A stretch of 21,556 nt of DNA from CAZIQY01 sp964541605 (GCA_964541605.1 CAZIQY010000045.1:1-21556); one strand, 5' to 3'; numbered from the stretch's first letter, positions 15,310-21,482 are shown. Notes: generated from the letters alone by a model not told the origin. Program-made: numbers and translations.

Positions 15310-16269
15310 ATGTTCCGTTTTGAAAACAGAAAAATATCGCATCTTAGAATCCTCTGGCTTCTTTCAATTCCTGTCTTTCTGTTTCTTCTCCTGCCTTATA
15401 CCCGTAAGTATTTTTTTGAGCACCTCGGAAGATGGTTATACATCTTTCTTTTTTCCCTCACCCTGACTGCAACCCTGACGCCCGTCATGAGAACCATCGC
15501 CCTGAAGCTGAATATTGTTGATGCACCGGGAGACAGGAAAATCCATGAAAAAAGTACGCCCCTCTTGGGCGGCGCGGCCATTATCATCGCCTTTCTGTCC
15601 GCCCTCATCTCGAATATGATCCTTGACAGAGAATCGGTAATCCTGCTTACCGGAGCCGTCATTGTGGCCGTGGTCAGCTTGGTGGATGATTGGAAAGGGC
15701 TTTCAGCAAGATTCAAGCTCTTTGTGCAGATCGTCGTTGTTCTTACACTCATCTATTTCGGAATCATACTCGATCTTTTTCCTCCCAGAACCTCGTGGGG
15801 ATATATCCTGAACGTCATTTTTACCATTCTGTGGATTGTAGGCATCACGAACGCCATGAATTTTATCGACGGCATGGATGGACTGGCCGCGGGAATCAGC
15901 GCCATCATCGCCTCGTTCCTGGGAATGGTCGCCTATCAGACAAACCAGCCCTACATGGGGTGGATAGCCGCCGCCATGGCAGGAAGCTGTCTCGGTTTTC
16001 TTCCGTTTAATTTCAGGCCCACAAAGCCCGCTTCCATTTTTCTCGGCGATACGGGAAGCATTTTCCTGGGATTTACATTGGCCGCCCTGGCCGTCAAGGG
16101 AGAATGGTCCGATAACAATCCCATCGTCTCCTTCTCCGCGCCGGTTCTGATCTTCTGGATTTTGATTTTCGACATGACGTACATCACGGTGGAGCGAATC
16201 ATCACCGGCAAGGTAAAAAGTTTCAAAGACTGGATCGATTATGTCGGAAAGGATCACATTCATCACTGA
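15310..16269 (+). CDS. WecA/MraY-type undecaprenyl-phosphate glycosyl-1-phosphate transferase, ends early at TGA
   Basis: 319 residues of a polytopic inner-membrane enzyme that moves a HexNAc-1-phosphate from UDP to undecaprenyl phosphate, the first step of polymer assembly. Motifs: DAPGDRKIHEKSTPLLGG (71-88), SLVDDWKGLS (123-132, Asp126/127), NAMNFIDGMDGLAAG (181-195), PASIFLGDTGS (240-250, Asp247) and the final KDHIHH (314-319). In relatives HIHH is followed by R-L/M and a last membrane segment. Here a TGA stands where that Arg codon is expected (CGA to TGA is one change), and the same frame goes on with the missing part. AAGG seven bases before ATG 15310 supports the start. Activity of the short product is doubtful because the stop falls at the edge of the catalytic His motif. 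Confidence 0.82.
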   Translation: MFRFENRKISHLRILWLLSIPVFLFLLLPYTRKYFFEHLGRWLYIFLFSLTLTATLTPVMRTIALKLNIVDAPGDRKIHEKSTPLLGGAAIIIAFLSALISNMILDRESVILLTGAVIVAVVSLVDDWKGLSARFKLFVQIVVVLTLIYFGIILDLFPPRTSWGYILNVIFTILWIVGITNAMNFIDGMDGLAAGISAIIASFLGMVAYQTNQPYMGWIAAAMAGSCLGFLPFNFRPTKPASIFLGDTGSIFLGFTLAALAVKGEWSDNNPIVSFSAPVLIFWILIFDMTYITVERIITGKVKSFKDWIDYVGKDHIHH

Positions 16270-16458
16270 ATGTATGCGTTGCTCGGCGACAGGCGGAAGG
16301 CCGTGTTGTTCATCTATTTTCTATGTGCAACTCTCGGTATCAGTGCCGTTGCCCTGAGAAATGCCCGACCGATCGACGGTATTCTCTTAGTTTTTCAGGC
16401 CTTTCTTATCACCATCGCCGTCTCGATATTGGAATATTCGGGCCGTCAACGACATTAA
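16270..16458 (+). pseudogene. C-terminal continuation of the WecA-like gene after in-frame TGA
   Basis: Begins with ATG directly after the TGA at 16267-16269 and in the same frame. The 62 residues MYALLGDRRKAVLFIYFLC... match what follows HIHHR in this transferase family, including the last transmembrane helix (about 10-30) and a second hydrophobic stretch (37-52). The full gene would be 382 codons (15310-16458). It could be made separately by reinitiation at the adjacent ATG, giving a split enzyme, but no ribosome site is visible. A nonsense mutation or a base-calling error is simpler. Confidence 0.7.
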
Positions 16459-16494
16459 CCAGTACATAATCAACATTTATCAAGGTGATATTTA

Positions 16495-16523
16495 TTGACA
16501 ACTGTCAGTTTTTCAAATACAAA
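16495..16523 (+). promoter_or_regulatory. Candidate sigma-70 promoter for the two-component pair
   Basis: TTGACA (16495-16500), a 17-bp spacer, then TACAAA (16518-16523), a 4/6 match to TATAAT. It lies about 100 bases before the kinase gene. A small inverted repeat TGACA-AC-TGTCA (16496-16507) overlaps the -35 and could be a binding site. Supports independent expression of the kinase/cyclase operon. Confidence 0.45.
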
Positions 16524-16556
16524 TATCAATGTTGAGCCCTTGAATTTTTTAATCCC

Positions 16557-16626
16557 TGTCATTTCCGCGAAGGCGTGAATCCAGTCATATAAGCACTTAT
16601 GGATTACCATTTTCACGGGAATGACA
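16557..16626. repeat. TGTCATTTCC...GGAATGACA palindromic element, copy 3
   Basis: Left arm TGTCATTTCCGCGAAGGCGT... (16557-16583) and right arm TGGATTACCATTTTCACGGG... (16600-16626) are imperfect inverted copies (about 20 of 27 positions) around a 16-bp centre. The right end supplies ATGACA, whose ATG (16621) is the furthest in-frame start of the histidine kinase gene. It lies in the predicted leader between promoter and gene, so it would be transcribed as a hairpin. Confidence 0.65.
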
Positions 16627-17586
16627 AATAAAAAGAAACTTCATATGTCAGATAAAACAAATACCCGTAGTCAAATAGAAAAAAACGGATTGGTATTAAT
16701 CGCAATCGTAGCGGTTCTGATCTACTGGGTTCTTGATTCCATGGCATCAGAGCAAAGCCTGACCCGCTCCATGATTGTCATTTTTGTCATCGTTTATGGG
16801 TTTTTCACGCAATCGCTGATTAACTCCCGAAAAGCCGCTCTTGAAGAAAAAGAAAGGACCCAGCAGCAACTGATTCAGACGGAGAGCCTTGCGGCCATTG
16901 GTCAACTGGTCGCGGGCATCGCCCACGAATTGAACAACCCGCTGGCAAGTACTTCAAGCCTGATTCAGACCGACATTGAACTCCTCAAAGAGCAAAAGGA
17001 AAAACGGGACATCGATGATGAAATCCTGAGTGATCTCGAATTTTCACTCAAAGAGTTGAGACGGGCCGAAAATATTGTAAAAAGTGTTCTGGGCCTCTCA
17101 CGCCAGAGTCAGACGTACGTTGAAGATGTAAACATCAATGCGTCGCTGAACGATGCGCTGAGGGTTCTGGAAAACCAATATAAGCACACCAAAATCAACA
17201 TCGTGAAAGATTTCGAGGATGGCCTGCCCATGGTGAACGGCAACTTTGCAAATTTAGGCCAGGTTTTCATCAATATCATTAAAAACGCGATCCAGGCTTT
17301 CCCCGATGGAAACGGAACGATCACTCTGAAGACAAGATATAAAAAAGAAACCAATGGTGTTGAGATTGAATTTCGAGATACAGGCGTCGGAATTCCGAAC
17401 GAGCTTCTCAATGATATTTTCAAGCCCTTCTACACCACCAAAGATGTGGGCCAGGGTACCGGCCTGGGGCTCTATATAGCTCATGAAATCATCAAGAAAC
17501 ACGAAGGGCTGATATCAGTGAGCAGCAAACAGGGCAGAGGTACAACGTTTAAAATTGACCTTCCATGTAAAGCGAGGGAAGCATGA
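16621..17586 (+). CDS. Membrane sensor histidine kinase
   Basis: Up to 321 residues. Two membrane helices near the N-terminus (about 24-40 and 51-66) have almost no periplasmic loop, so it probably senses a membrane or cytoplasmic signal. A short coiled segment leads to the HisKA domain: SLAAIGQLVAGIAHELNNPL (89-108) with phospho-accepting His102. The HATPase_c domain follows with the N box IIKNAIQAF, DTGVGIP and GTGLGLYIAH. ATG 16621 comes from a repeat and has no proper ribosome site; ATG 16645 is equally likely and removes eight residues. The stop overlaps the next start (ATGA, 17583-17586), so the regulator is its cognate partner. Confidence 0.87.
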   Translation: MTNKKKLHMSDKTNTRSQIEKNGLVLIAIVAVLIYWVLDSMASEQSLTRSMIVIFVIVYGFFTQSLINSRKAALEEKERTQQQLIQTESLAAIGQLVAGIAHELNNPLASTSSLIQTDIELLKEQKEKRDIDDEILSDLEFSLKELRRAENIVKSVLGLSRQSQTYVEDVNINASLNDALRVLENQYKHTKINIVKDFEDGLPMVNGNFANLGQVFINIIKNAIQAFPDGNGTITLKTRYKKETNGVEIEFRDTGVGIPNELLNDIFKPFYTTKDVGQGTGLGLYIAHEIIKKHEGLISVSSKQGRGTTFKIDLPCKAREA

Positions 17587-18578
17587 TAAAAATTTTAATC
17601 GTGGATGATGAAGAAGGCGTCCGGATGTCCTTGAAAAAGGTCCTTCAAAGGGACGGTTATGAAATTCTGCTGGCAGAGAATGGCACACAAGCCATTGAAC
17701 TCGTTCGACAGCAGCTCAATGAAATCGAGACGGTTATATCGGATTTCAAAATGCCGGGGCTGGATGGCCTGGAGACTTTAACGGAGATTGGAAAGCTCAA
17801 TCCTGAAATAATCCGCATTATCCTGACCGGTTACGCGACCCTTGATCGTGCTGTTGACAGTGTCAATTCCGGTATCGACGGGTTCTTGACCAAACCCTTC
17901 GACAACAACGAAATCAGGCTGAAGATCAAGGAGTTTCATGTAAAAAAGCGACTGAAACAATTTGTGCCAACCCAGGTTCTCGAGGAACTTCAGAAATTCA
18001 GCCAGAACCTGGCGCCGAGAAGCCAGAAAGTTTCAATCCTTTTTTCCGATATTCGCGGTTTTACCAAGATTACAGAAGATCTCACCCCTCACGAGTTATC
18101 TGATCTTCTCAACCTTAATTATTTTTATCCTCTGGACAATATTATTTTCAAGCATGGCGGCACGCTTGACAAACACATCGGTGATAGCATCATGGGGGTT
18201 TTCGGGGCGCCGATCACCCGGGAAGATGATGCACTCAGGGCTGTTGAATGCGCCATCGAAATGAGAGCGAAAGTTGCCGAAATAAATAAAGACATGAGTA
18301 TAAAGAAGGTACAGATCCCCGTCGGTTTTGGAATCAGCACGGGAGAATCCATGGTGGGCATCTTCGGCTCTACTATCAGAAAAGAATACACCGCTCTGGG
18401 TCATCCCGTCAATTTAGCGGCGAGGCTGGAACGGATTGCCCTGGCGGATCAAATTCTCATCTGCGGCGAAACATACAACGCGGTGAAGGACTTCTTTAAA
18501 ACGGTAAAGATAGACCACGTCAACATCAGGGGGATGATGGGAGAAAAATCCATCTACAACGTCATCGAAGTGATTTAA
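17583..18578 (+). CDS. Response regulator with class III adenylate/guanylate cyclase domain
   Basis: 331 residues. Receiver domain 1-120: Asp8/Asp9 acidic pocket, phospho-acceptor Asp54 in ISDFKMPG, Thr82 in LTG, Lys104 in TKPF. After a linker (121-148) comes a class III nucleotidyl cyclase domain: FSDIRGFTKI (154-163) with metal-binding Asp156, GGTLDKHIGDSIMGVFG (192-208) with Lys197 and the second metal Asp201, and transition-state Asn277/Arg281 in NLAARLE. The base-selecting Asp/Thr usually found in GDxVN is His274 (GHPVN), so ATP versus GTP choice is uncertain. Phosphorylation by the linked kinase should control cyclic nucleotide synthesis in the cytoplasm. Two terminators follow directly. 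Confidence 0.87.
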   Translation: MIKILIVDDEEGVRMSLKKVLQRDGYEILLAENGTQAIELVRQQLNEIETVISDFKMPGLDGLETLTEIGKLNPEIIRIILTGYATLDRAVDSVNSGIDGFLTKPFDNNEIRLKIKEFHVKKRLKQFVPTQVLEELQKFSQNLAPRSQKVSILFSDIRGFTKITEDLTPHELSDLLNLNYFYPLDNIIFKHGGTLDKHIGDSIMGVFGAPITREDDALRAVECAIEMRAKVAEINKDMSIKKVQIPVGFGISTGESMVGIFGSTIRKEYTALGHPVNLAARLERIALADQILICGETYNAVKDFFKTVKIDHVNIRGMMGEKSIYNVIEVI

Positions 18579-18580
18579 GT

Positions 18581-18607
18581 AAATAGGGGGACAGCGCCCC
18601 TATTTTT
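18581..18607 (+). terminator. Intrinsic terminator after the cyclase gene
   Basis: AAATAGGGG (18581-18589) pairs perfectly with CCCCTATTT (18597-18605) around the loop GACAGCG, and a T-run follows (18603-18607). It starts three bases after the TAA. The stem and loop contain GGGACAGCGCCCC (18588-18600), the motif repeated at the window's right end. Confidence 0.65.
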
Positions 18608-18615
18608 GAAAACAC

Positions 18616-18661
18616 AGGGACAGCGCCTATACTTTCCGAAAATGGGCGCTGTCCCTTTTTT
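18616..18661 (+). terminator. Second, stronger intrinsic terminator / GGGACAGCGCC repeat
   Basis: AGGGACAGCGCC (18616-18627) and GGCGCTGTCCCT (18645-18656) form a perfect 12-bp stem with a 17-nt loop, followed by six Ts (18656-18661). It separates the + strand polysaccharide/regulatory genes from the accessory patch. Read from the other strand it may also end the MazF transcript, though its T-run there is weak. Confidence 0.7.
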
Positions 18662-18716
18662 ATATCTTGATAAAATGTGGGGACATAATACCAATTTTCT
18701 CAGATTTTCCTCCTAA

Positions 18717-19061
18717 TCATTTTAGGTCATAGTGCAGTTTCAATGCCTCTTTTACCTCCGCCATCAGCGTATCGGGCAGGCGGCCGAGATGTTGACCCAA
18801 CCGAACCTTGTCGATAGCCCTGGTCTGGTTTACCATAATTTTGGAACGGCTTGTCAGATTAACTGTCCCCGCAGGAATTTCGACTTCGAATGAATAGACG
18901 CGGGCCACGCTTGATGTGACGGGAGCAATCGAGATGATCGGCGAGTGTTCATTGTTGATGTCATTTGAAACCACCACGGCAGGGCGGATTTTCTTCGCCT
19001 CGGCTCCCAGGGTTGGATCGAAGTTGACCCAGAATACATCTCCTTTTTTAATCGATTCCAT
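18717..19061 (-). CDS. MazF/PemK family mRNA interferase toxin
   Basis: 114 residues counted from ATG at 19061. MESIKKGDVFWVNFDPTLGA (1-20) is the standard PemK/MazF opening. KIRPAVVVSND (24-34) carries the conserved Arg26-Pro27, PVTS (47-50) the catalytic-region Thr, and NQTRAID (78-84) the distal Arg. The domain is complete. Such toxins cleave single-stranded mRNA at short sites to arrest growth. The frame extends upstream to 19229, but that stretch is low-complexity antisense of the antitoxin gene, and the family start is at 19061. It overlaps the antitoxin by 14 bases, typical of a coupled toxin-antitoxin operon. Confidence 0.88.
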   Translation of the reverse strand: MESIKKGDVFWVNFDPTLGAEAKKIRPAVVVSNDINNEHSPIISIAPVTSSVARVYSFEVEIPAGTVNLTSRSKIMVNQTRAIDKVRLGQHLGRLPDTLMAEVKEALKLHYDLK

Positions 19062-19272
19062 CGGCGACAGTTCCCTCCAGATCAGCGTTGATTCGTTTAA
19101 TTTCTCCTGCGGCTTCCCGGTACTCGGCAGCAAGTCGCCGGTTTCGCTTTTCTTTAAGGGCGTTGCTGATCGCCTCGCTGATGAAGCGGCTTCTCCCACC
19201 GGACTCAACTTCTTCACTGAGTTCTTCATAGGTTGACCGAGAGAGACTGATATTGATGCGGATGGTGTTCAT
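19048..19272 (-). CDS. Ribbon-helix-helix antitoxin for MazF
   Basis: 74 residues. TIRINISLSRSTYEELSEEV (3-22) has the short beta strand followed by helices of the RHH (MetJ/Arc/CopG-like) DNA-binding fold. SRFISEAISNALKEKR continues helix two. The charged C-terminal half (45-74) is the likely toxin-binding, unstructured region. GAGGT about nine bases upstream is the ribosome site. It should neutralise MazF and repress its own promoter through the palindrome at 19293-19310. Confidence 0.83.
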   Translation of the reverse strand: MNTIRINISLSRSTYEELSEEVESGGRSRFISEAISNALKEKRNRRLAAEYREAAGEIKRINADLEGTVADGID

Positions 19273-19292
19273 AATGTACCTCTATCGTGTGT

Positions 19293-19331
19293 ATTATTAT
19301 GAATAATAATTATACTTAACTGATATGTCAA
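19293..19331 (-). promoter_or_regulatory. Promoter and palindromic operator of the MazF module
   Basis: On the minus strand TTGACA (19326-19331), a 17-bp spacer and TATTAT (19303-19308) form a near-consensus sigma-70 promoter 30 bases before the antitoxin ATG. The 18-bp palindrome ATTATTATGAATAATAAT (19293-19310) covers the -10 and the likely start site. This is the expected arrangement for autoregulation by an RHH antitoxin. Confidence 0.65.
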
Positions 19332-19385
19332 ATATTTTGTTATAGTTATGTGTGTTGATCCGATGTTCAGGAAGGAAGCAATCTC

Positions 19386-19514
19386 GTGAGTCATTACGAA
19401 GGGAACGAACCACCTCATATCCATGTCGAAACGCCGGACGGCGAATGCAAATTCTGGCTTGATCCGATCCGATTGGCGCGTAACAAGGGCGTTTCACCGC
19501 AAAACATACGTTAA
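19386..19514 (+). pseudogene. DUF4160 protein, 5'-truncated
   Basis: A 42-codon frame from GTG 19386 reads SHYEGNEPPHIHVETPDGEC..., then FWLDPIRLARNKGVSPQNIR and TAA. NEPPHIHV and FWLDP are the conserved core of DUF4160, whose proteins are usually about 80-90 residues. The N-terminal strand pair is missing; in-frame codons run back only to 19359 after a TGA at 19356. An AGGAAGG-like site lies 10-15 bases before GTG, so a short product is possible, but a 5'-deleted remnant is more likely. DUF4160 genes often precede DUF2442 genes as a toxin-antitoxin-like pair, as here. Confidence 0.6.
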
Positions 19515-19563
19515 ATAGAAAGGGTCGTTTTTGAATACCGCGACTTTTTGGAGGATAAATTCC

Positions 19564-19839
19564 ATGAGTACTTTAGCCATGAAAAATGAGTCTGTCGAAC
19601 CCGCCGCCATCAGGGCATGGGCAGAGAAAAGGACCATTTATATTGAACTCACAGACGGACGGATCATCGGTTTCCCGGCCAGTCGTTTTAAGCTTCTTGC
19701 CACTGCCCCGGAAGAAAAATTGAAGGAAGTAACCCTGCGCCTGAATGGTTATGCCTTGCGCTGGGAATCTCTTGATGAAGACATTACCGTGCCGGGAATC
19801 GTAGCCGGCAATTTTCAATTGCCCTATCACATCGAATAG
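19564..19839 (+). CDS. DUF2442 domain protein
   Basis: 91 residues from ATG 19564. GGAGG at 19550-19554 lies nine bases upstream and fixes this start over the TTG at 19531. The core TDGRIIGFPASRFKLLATAP and LRWESLDEDITVPGI matches DUF2442 (a small beta-rich domain with a conserved W-x2-L-D-E-D-I/L motif). DUF2442 proteins are commonly coupled to DUF4160 and regarded as the antitoxin-like partner, though the biochemistry is not settled to my knowledge. Here the partner is truncated and ends 49 bases upstream. Confidence 0.78.
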   Translation: MSTLAMKNESVEPAAIRAWAEKRTIYIELTDGRIIGFPASRFKLLATAPEEKLKEVTLRLNGYALRWESLDEDITVPGIVAGNFQLPYHIE

Positions 19840-19892
19840 GATGAAATAGAAGCGCTGTTCCCCCATTTTCCCACGGGACTTCTTTTACTTTT

Positions 19893-20111
19893 TCAGGCCG
19901 CAAAAGTATGGATGTCCACGGGAAGTTTTCGTAAAGAGAGTTCTTTGAGCTGCACCTTCTTGCTGGCATTGTCAATGTCGATACCCACTAGATTGCCCTC
20001 AGCATCATAATCAAGGACGACACCTTCAGAAACTTCCCTGCTCTCTACGCTCGGTTTTTCCATCAAGTCGATATAGAGGGAATCCGTTTCCAGGTAATAG
20101 TTTAACTTCAT
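19893..20111 (-). CDS. DUF2283 domain protein
   Basis: 72 residues. MKLNYYLETDSLYIDLMEKP and VSEGVVLDYDAEGNLVGIDI are the DUF2283 signature: a small domain with Y-D/E-x2-D-x-L-Y-I, then V-L-D-Y-D-x2-G-N-L-V-G-I-x-I. AGGGGGT nine bases before ATG 20111 is the ribosome site. It overlaps the stop of the upstream gene as ATGA, so the two are translated together. DUF2283 genes are regularly found next to DUF4258-like or RelE-like small genes, which suggests an antitoxin-like role; that is inference. Confidence 0.8.
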   Translation of the reverse strand: MKLNYYLETDSLYIDLMEKPSVESREVSEGVVLDYDAEGNLVGIDIDNASKKVQLKELSLRKLPVDIHTFAA

Positions 20112-20350
20112 GGCTTGTACCCCCTGTCGAGAAATGCGTTATGGATCGTTTTCCGATCTTCCAAGGTAACAACTCTCAGTACGCGTCCCTCAAGCTCATC
20201 AACCACGCCCCAAAACCGAAAACGGTTGTTTTCCTGGGGCTCAATCTTGAGGGGATTTTCGACGATTTGGATACACCATTCCTTTTTAAGATACGGTCGC
20301 TTTCTCAACACTTCATTTTCGAAATACTCGGTGAATCCATAATTAGTCAT
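20108..20350 (-). CDS. DUF4258-like small protein, partner of DUF2283
   Basis: 80 residues. RKRPYLKKEWCIQIVENP, then RFRFWGVVDELEGRVLRVVT and TIHNAFLDRGYK, form a compact alpha-beta pattern seen in DUF4258-type proteins that precede DUF2283. The last two beta strands with LRVVTLED and the C-terminal basic tail resemble the RelE/BrnT style of small toxins, but no catalytic residues can be named. Translationally coupled to DUF2283 by ATGA. I am confident that it is a real gene in a two-gene unit and less so of the family name. Confidence 0.68.
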   Translation of the reverse strand: MTNYGFTEYFENEVLRKRPYLKKEWCIQIVENPLKIEPQENNRFRFWGVVDELEGRVLRVVTLEDRKTIHNAFLDRGYKP

Positions 20351-20383
20351 AGCTTCTACTACACTGTATTATCGTATCTGTCC

Positions 20384-20411
20384 ATTATAGATTTGAACAG
20401 AGCATTCTTAA
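20384..20411 (-). promoter_or_regulatory. Candidate promoter of the DUF4258-like/DUF2283 operon
   Basis: On the minus strand TTAAGA (20406-20411), a 16-bp spacer and a perfect TATAAT (20384-20389), 34 bases before the ATG at 20350. The -10 is consensus, the -35 weak. From 20412 to 20505 I see no recognisable feature. Confidence 0.35.
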
Positions 20412-20505
20412 GTGCCTCCCAAAATCATCACAATCATTTTAATGGGTGACGCTTTGGTTAATACAAAACCTGACCCTGGGAACTCGCCAGACGTTGCTTT
20501 TCTGA

Positions 20506-20534
20506 TTGACATAAAAACAGCCTTGACACATAAT
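20506..20534 (+). promoter_or_regulatory. Promoter of the MNT antitoxin gene
   Basis: TTGACA (20506-20511), 17-bp spacer, CATAAT (20529-20534, 5/6). A second TTGACA lies at 20523-20528 within the spacer without a good -10. About 55 bases before the gene start. Confidence 0.55.
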
Positions 20535-20590
20535 CACACCATATTCAGTTATTAATGATTTATTATGAAAAAATCTGAGGTTTGGGTGCT

Positions 20591-20896
20591 GTGAGAAAAA
20601 TTCGAAAGAAGGAGCATGCATTACGGACATTGATAGATACTAAAGAGAGCATTTACGAACGGTTCGGTGTCATCGACATGGCTGTTTTCGGTTCATATGT
20701 GAGAGATGAACAGCACAAGCGCAGCGATATTGATATATTCGTTGAATTGAAACCGGAATATAAAACCTTCGACAACTATATGGAACTGAAGTTTTTTCTC
20801 TCCAAAATCATAGGTGGCAAGGTAGACCTTGTCTTAAAAGAATCAATCAAAGAAGCCTTTAAATCTTCTATAATAAAGGAAGCAATTCATGTCTAA
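20591..20896 (+). CDS. MNT-domain nucleotidyltransferase (MntA-type antitoxin)
   Basis: 101 residues from GTG 20591, ten bases after GAGG (20577-20580); the TTG at 20582 is too close to that site. The minimal nucleotidyltransferase motif GSYVRDEQHKRSDIDIFVEL (34-53) has the GSxxR and SDxD signature (Ser45, Asp46, Asp48), with the third acidic residue Asp79 in KVDLVL. In MntA-HepT pairs this enzyme AMPylates a tyrosine of the HEPN RNase toxin and inactivates it. The normal partner gene would start at 20889, overlapping this stop by eight bases; only its first 24 codons are present. Confidence 0.85.
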   Translation: MRKIRKKEHALRTLIDTKESIYERFGVIDMAVFGSYVRDEQHKRSDIDIFVELKPEYKTFDNYMELKFFLSKIIGGKVDLVLKESIKEAFKSSIIKEAIHV

Positions 20897-20963
20897 ACGA
20901 TCCTGGCTATCGTTCCTTACAGATATACACGTTTGCTCAATTATTTCAGGCGGCTATTCCTAA
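20889..20963 (+). pseudogene. HEPN (HepT/DUF86) toxin gene remnant, first 24 codons
   Basis: An ATG overlaps the MNT gene end by eight bases, as in intact MntA-HepT operons. It opens MSKRSWLSFLTDI, which fits the start of DUF86/HEPN proteins (M-S-x-R-x-W-x2-Y-L-x-D-I). After about 13 residues the similarity is lost and a TAA follows at 20961-20963. The RNase motif R-x4-6-H of HEPN toxins is absent, and the opposite-strand toxin gene ends eight bases further on, so the rest has been deleted. Short, so the call is tentative. Confidence 0.45.
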
Positions 20964-20970
20964 TTTCCTA

Positions 20971-21243
20971 TTAATATGCGTCTTTTCTGTGGTCGATTGT
21001 GAGAAGAGATATGGTTTTCGTTTCTTCGTCGATACTATAAAATAATCTATATTTCCCTATCCTGTATCTCCATGTTTCAGGATTGTAATTCCTGAGCTTT
21101 TTGATGTTTAGTCCGAAATGTGGTTCTTCCTTCAGTTGAAGGACAGCATATTCTTTAATTTTCTTTTCAATTGACAATCGACCGCTCTCGGGCAGCTTGT
21201 CGAGAGATTTATGGAATTCGTTCGTGACAAATATCCGGTACAT
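20971..21243 (-). CDS. RelE/ParE superfamily toxin
   Basis: 90 residues. MYRIFVTNEFHKSLDKLP at the start and WRYRIGKYRLFYSIDEETKT...LLTIDHRKDAY at the end are the hallmark of RelE-type small toxins. The conserved Arg pair in WRYRIGKYRLFY (58-69) and the C-terminal His-Arg-Lys/Tyr set are in place. Members either cleave ribosome-bound mRNA or inhibit gyrase; the H-R-x2-x-Y ending favours the RelE/YoeB-like mRNase side. Its ATG overlaps the antitoxin stop (TAATG), so it is translated from the same message. Confidence 0.85.
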   Translation of the reverse strand: MYRIFVTNEFHKSLDKLPESGRLSIEKKIKEYAVLQLKEEPHFGLNIKKLRNYNPETWRYRIGKYRLFYSIDEETKTISLLTIDHRKDAY

Positions 21244-21482
21244 TATAGAAAATATCCACGGCCGGCTCTTGAATCTTCGATCCCCCGTTGAAGACTCTCA
21301 TTCAATTCTTTATTCCCTTTAATTTCAGCCATTTCAAATTCATCAGCGTATTCAACAGACTGAATATAACGCAATGTCGCTGTTTCTATGAAATTTGAAA
21401 TCGGCCGGTTTTCCTGTTCGGCCAGCCGTTTAAATATTTCATATCTCTCATCATCAAGACGCAATGTTATTGTTTTTGGCAT
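21243..21482 (-). CDS. Ribbon-helix-helix (CopG-like) antitoxin of the RelE-type toxin
   Basis: 79 residues. MPKTITLRLDDERYEIFKRL opens with the T-I-T-L-R-L beta strand and first helix of the RHH fold. NRPISNFIETATLRYI is the second helix. The acidic C-terminal half (about 45-79) should wrap the toxin. AGGAGGT five to six bases before the ATG gives strong translation, consistent with an antitoxin made in excess. Confidence 0.85.
   Translation of the reverse strand: MPKTITLRLDDERYEIFKRLAEQENRPISNFIETATLRYIQSVEYADEFEMAEIKGNKELNESLQRGIEDSRAGRGYFL

Noticed and set aside
16267..16269. TGA read as selenocysteine in the WecA-like gene
   Set aside because: The family does not use Sec or Cys here; the expected residue is Arg, and no clear SECIS hairpin is seen right after the TGA.
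7231..16626. Repeated palindromes as a CRISPR array
   Set aside because: The three copies are thousands of bases apart and divergent, with no regular spacers and no cas genes.
19062..19229. N-terminal extension of the MazF frame
   Set aside because: It overlaps the antitoxin gene in another frame and is not part of the MazF domain; the 14-base overlap with start 19061 is normal for such pairs.
20439..20630. Minus-strand frame of 63 codons before the MNT gene
   Set aside because: No recognisable domain or ribosome site, and it overlaps the promoter and start of the MNT gene.
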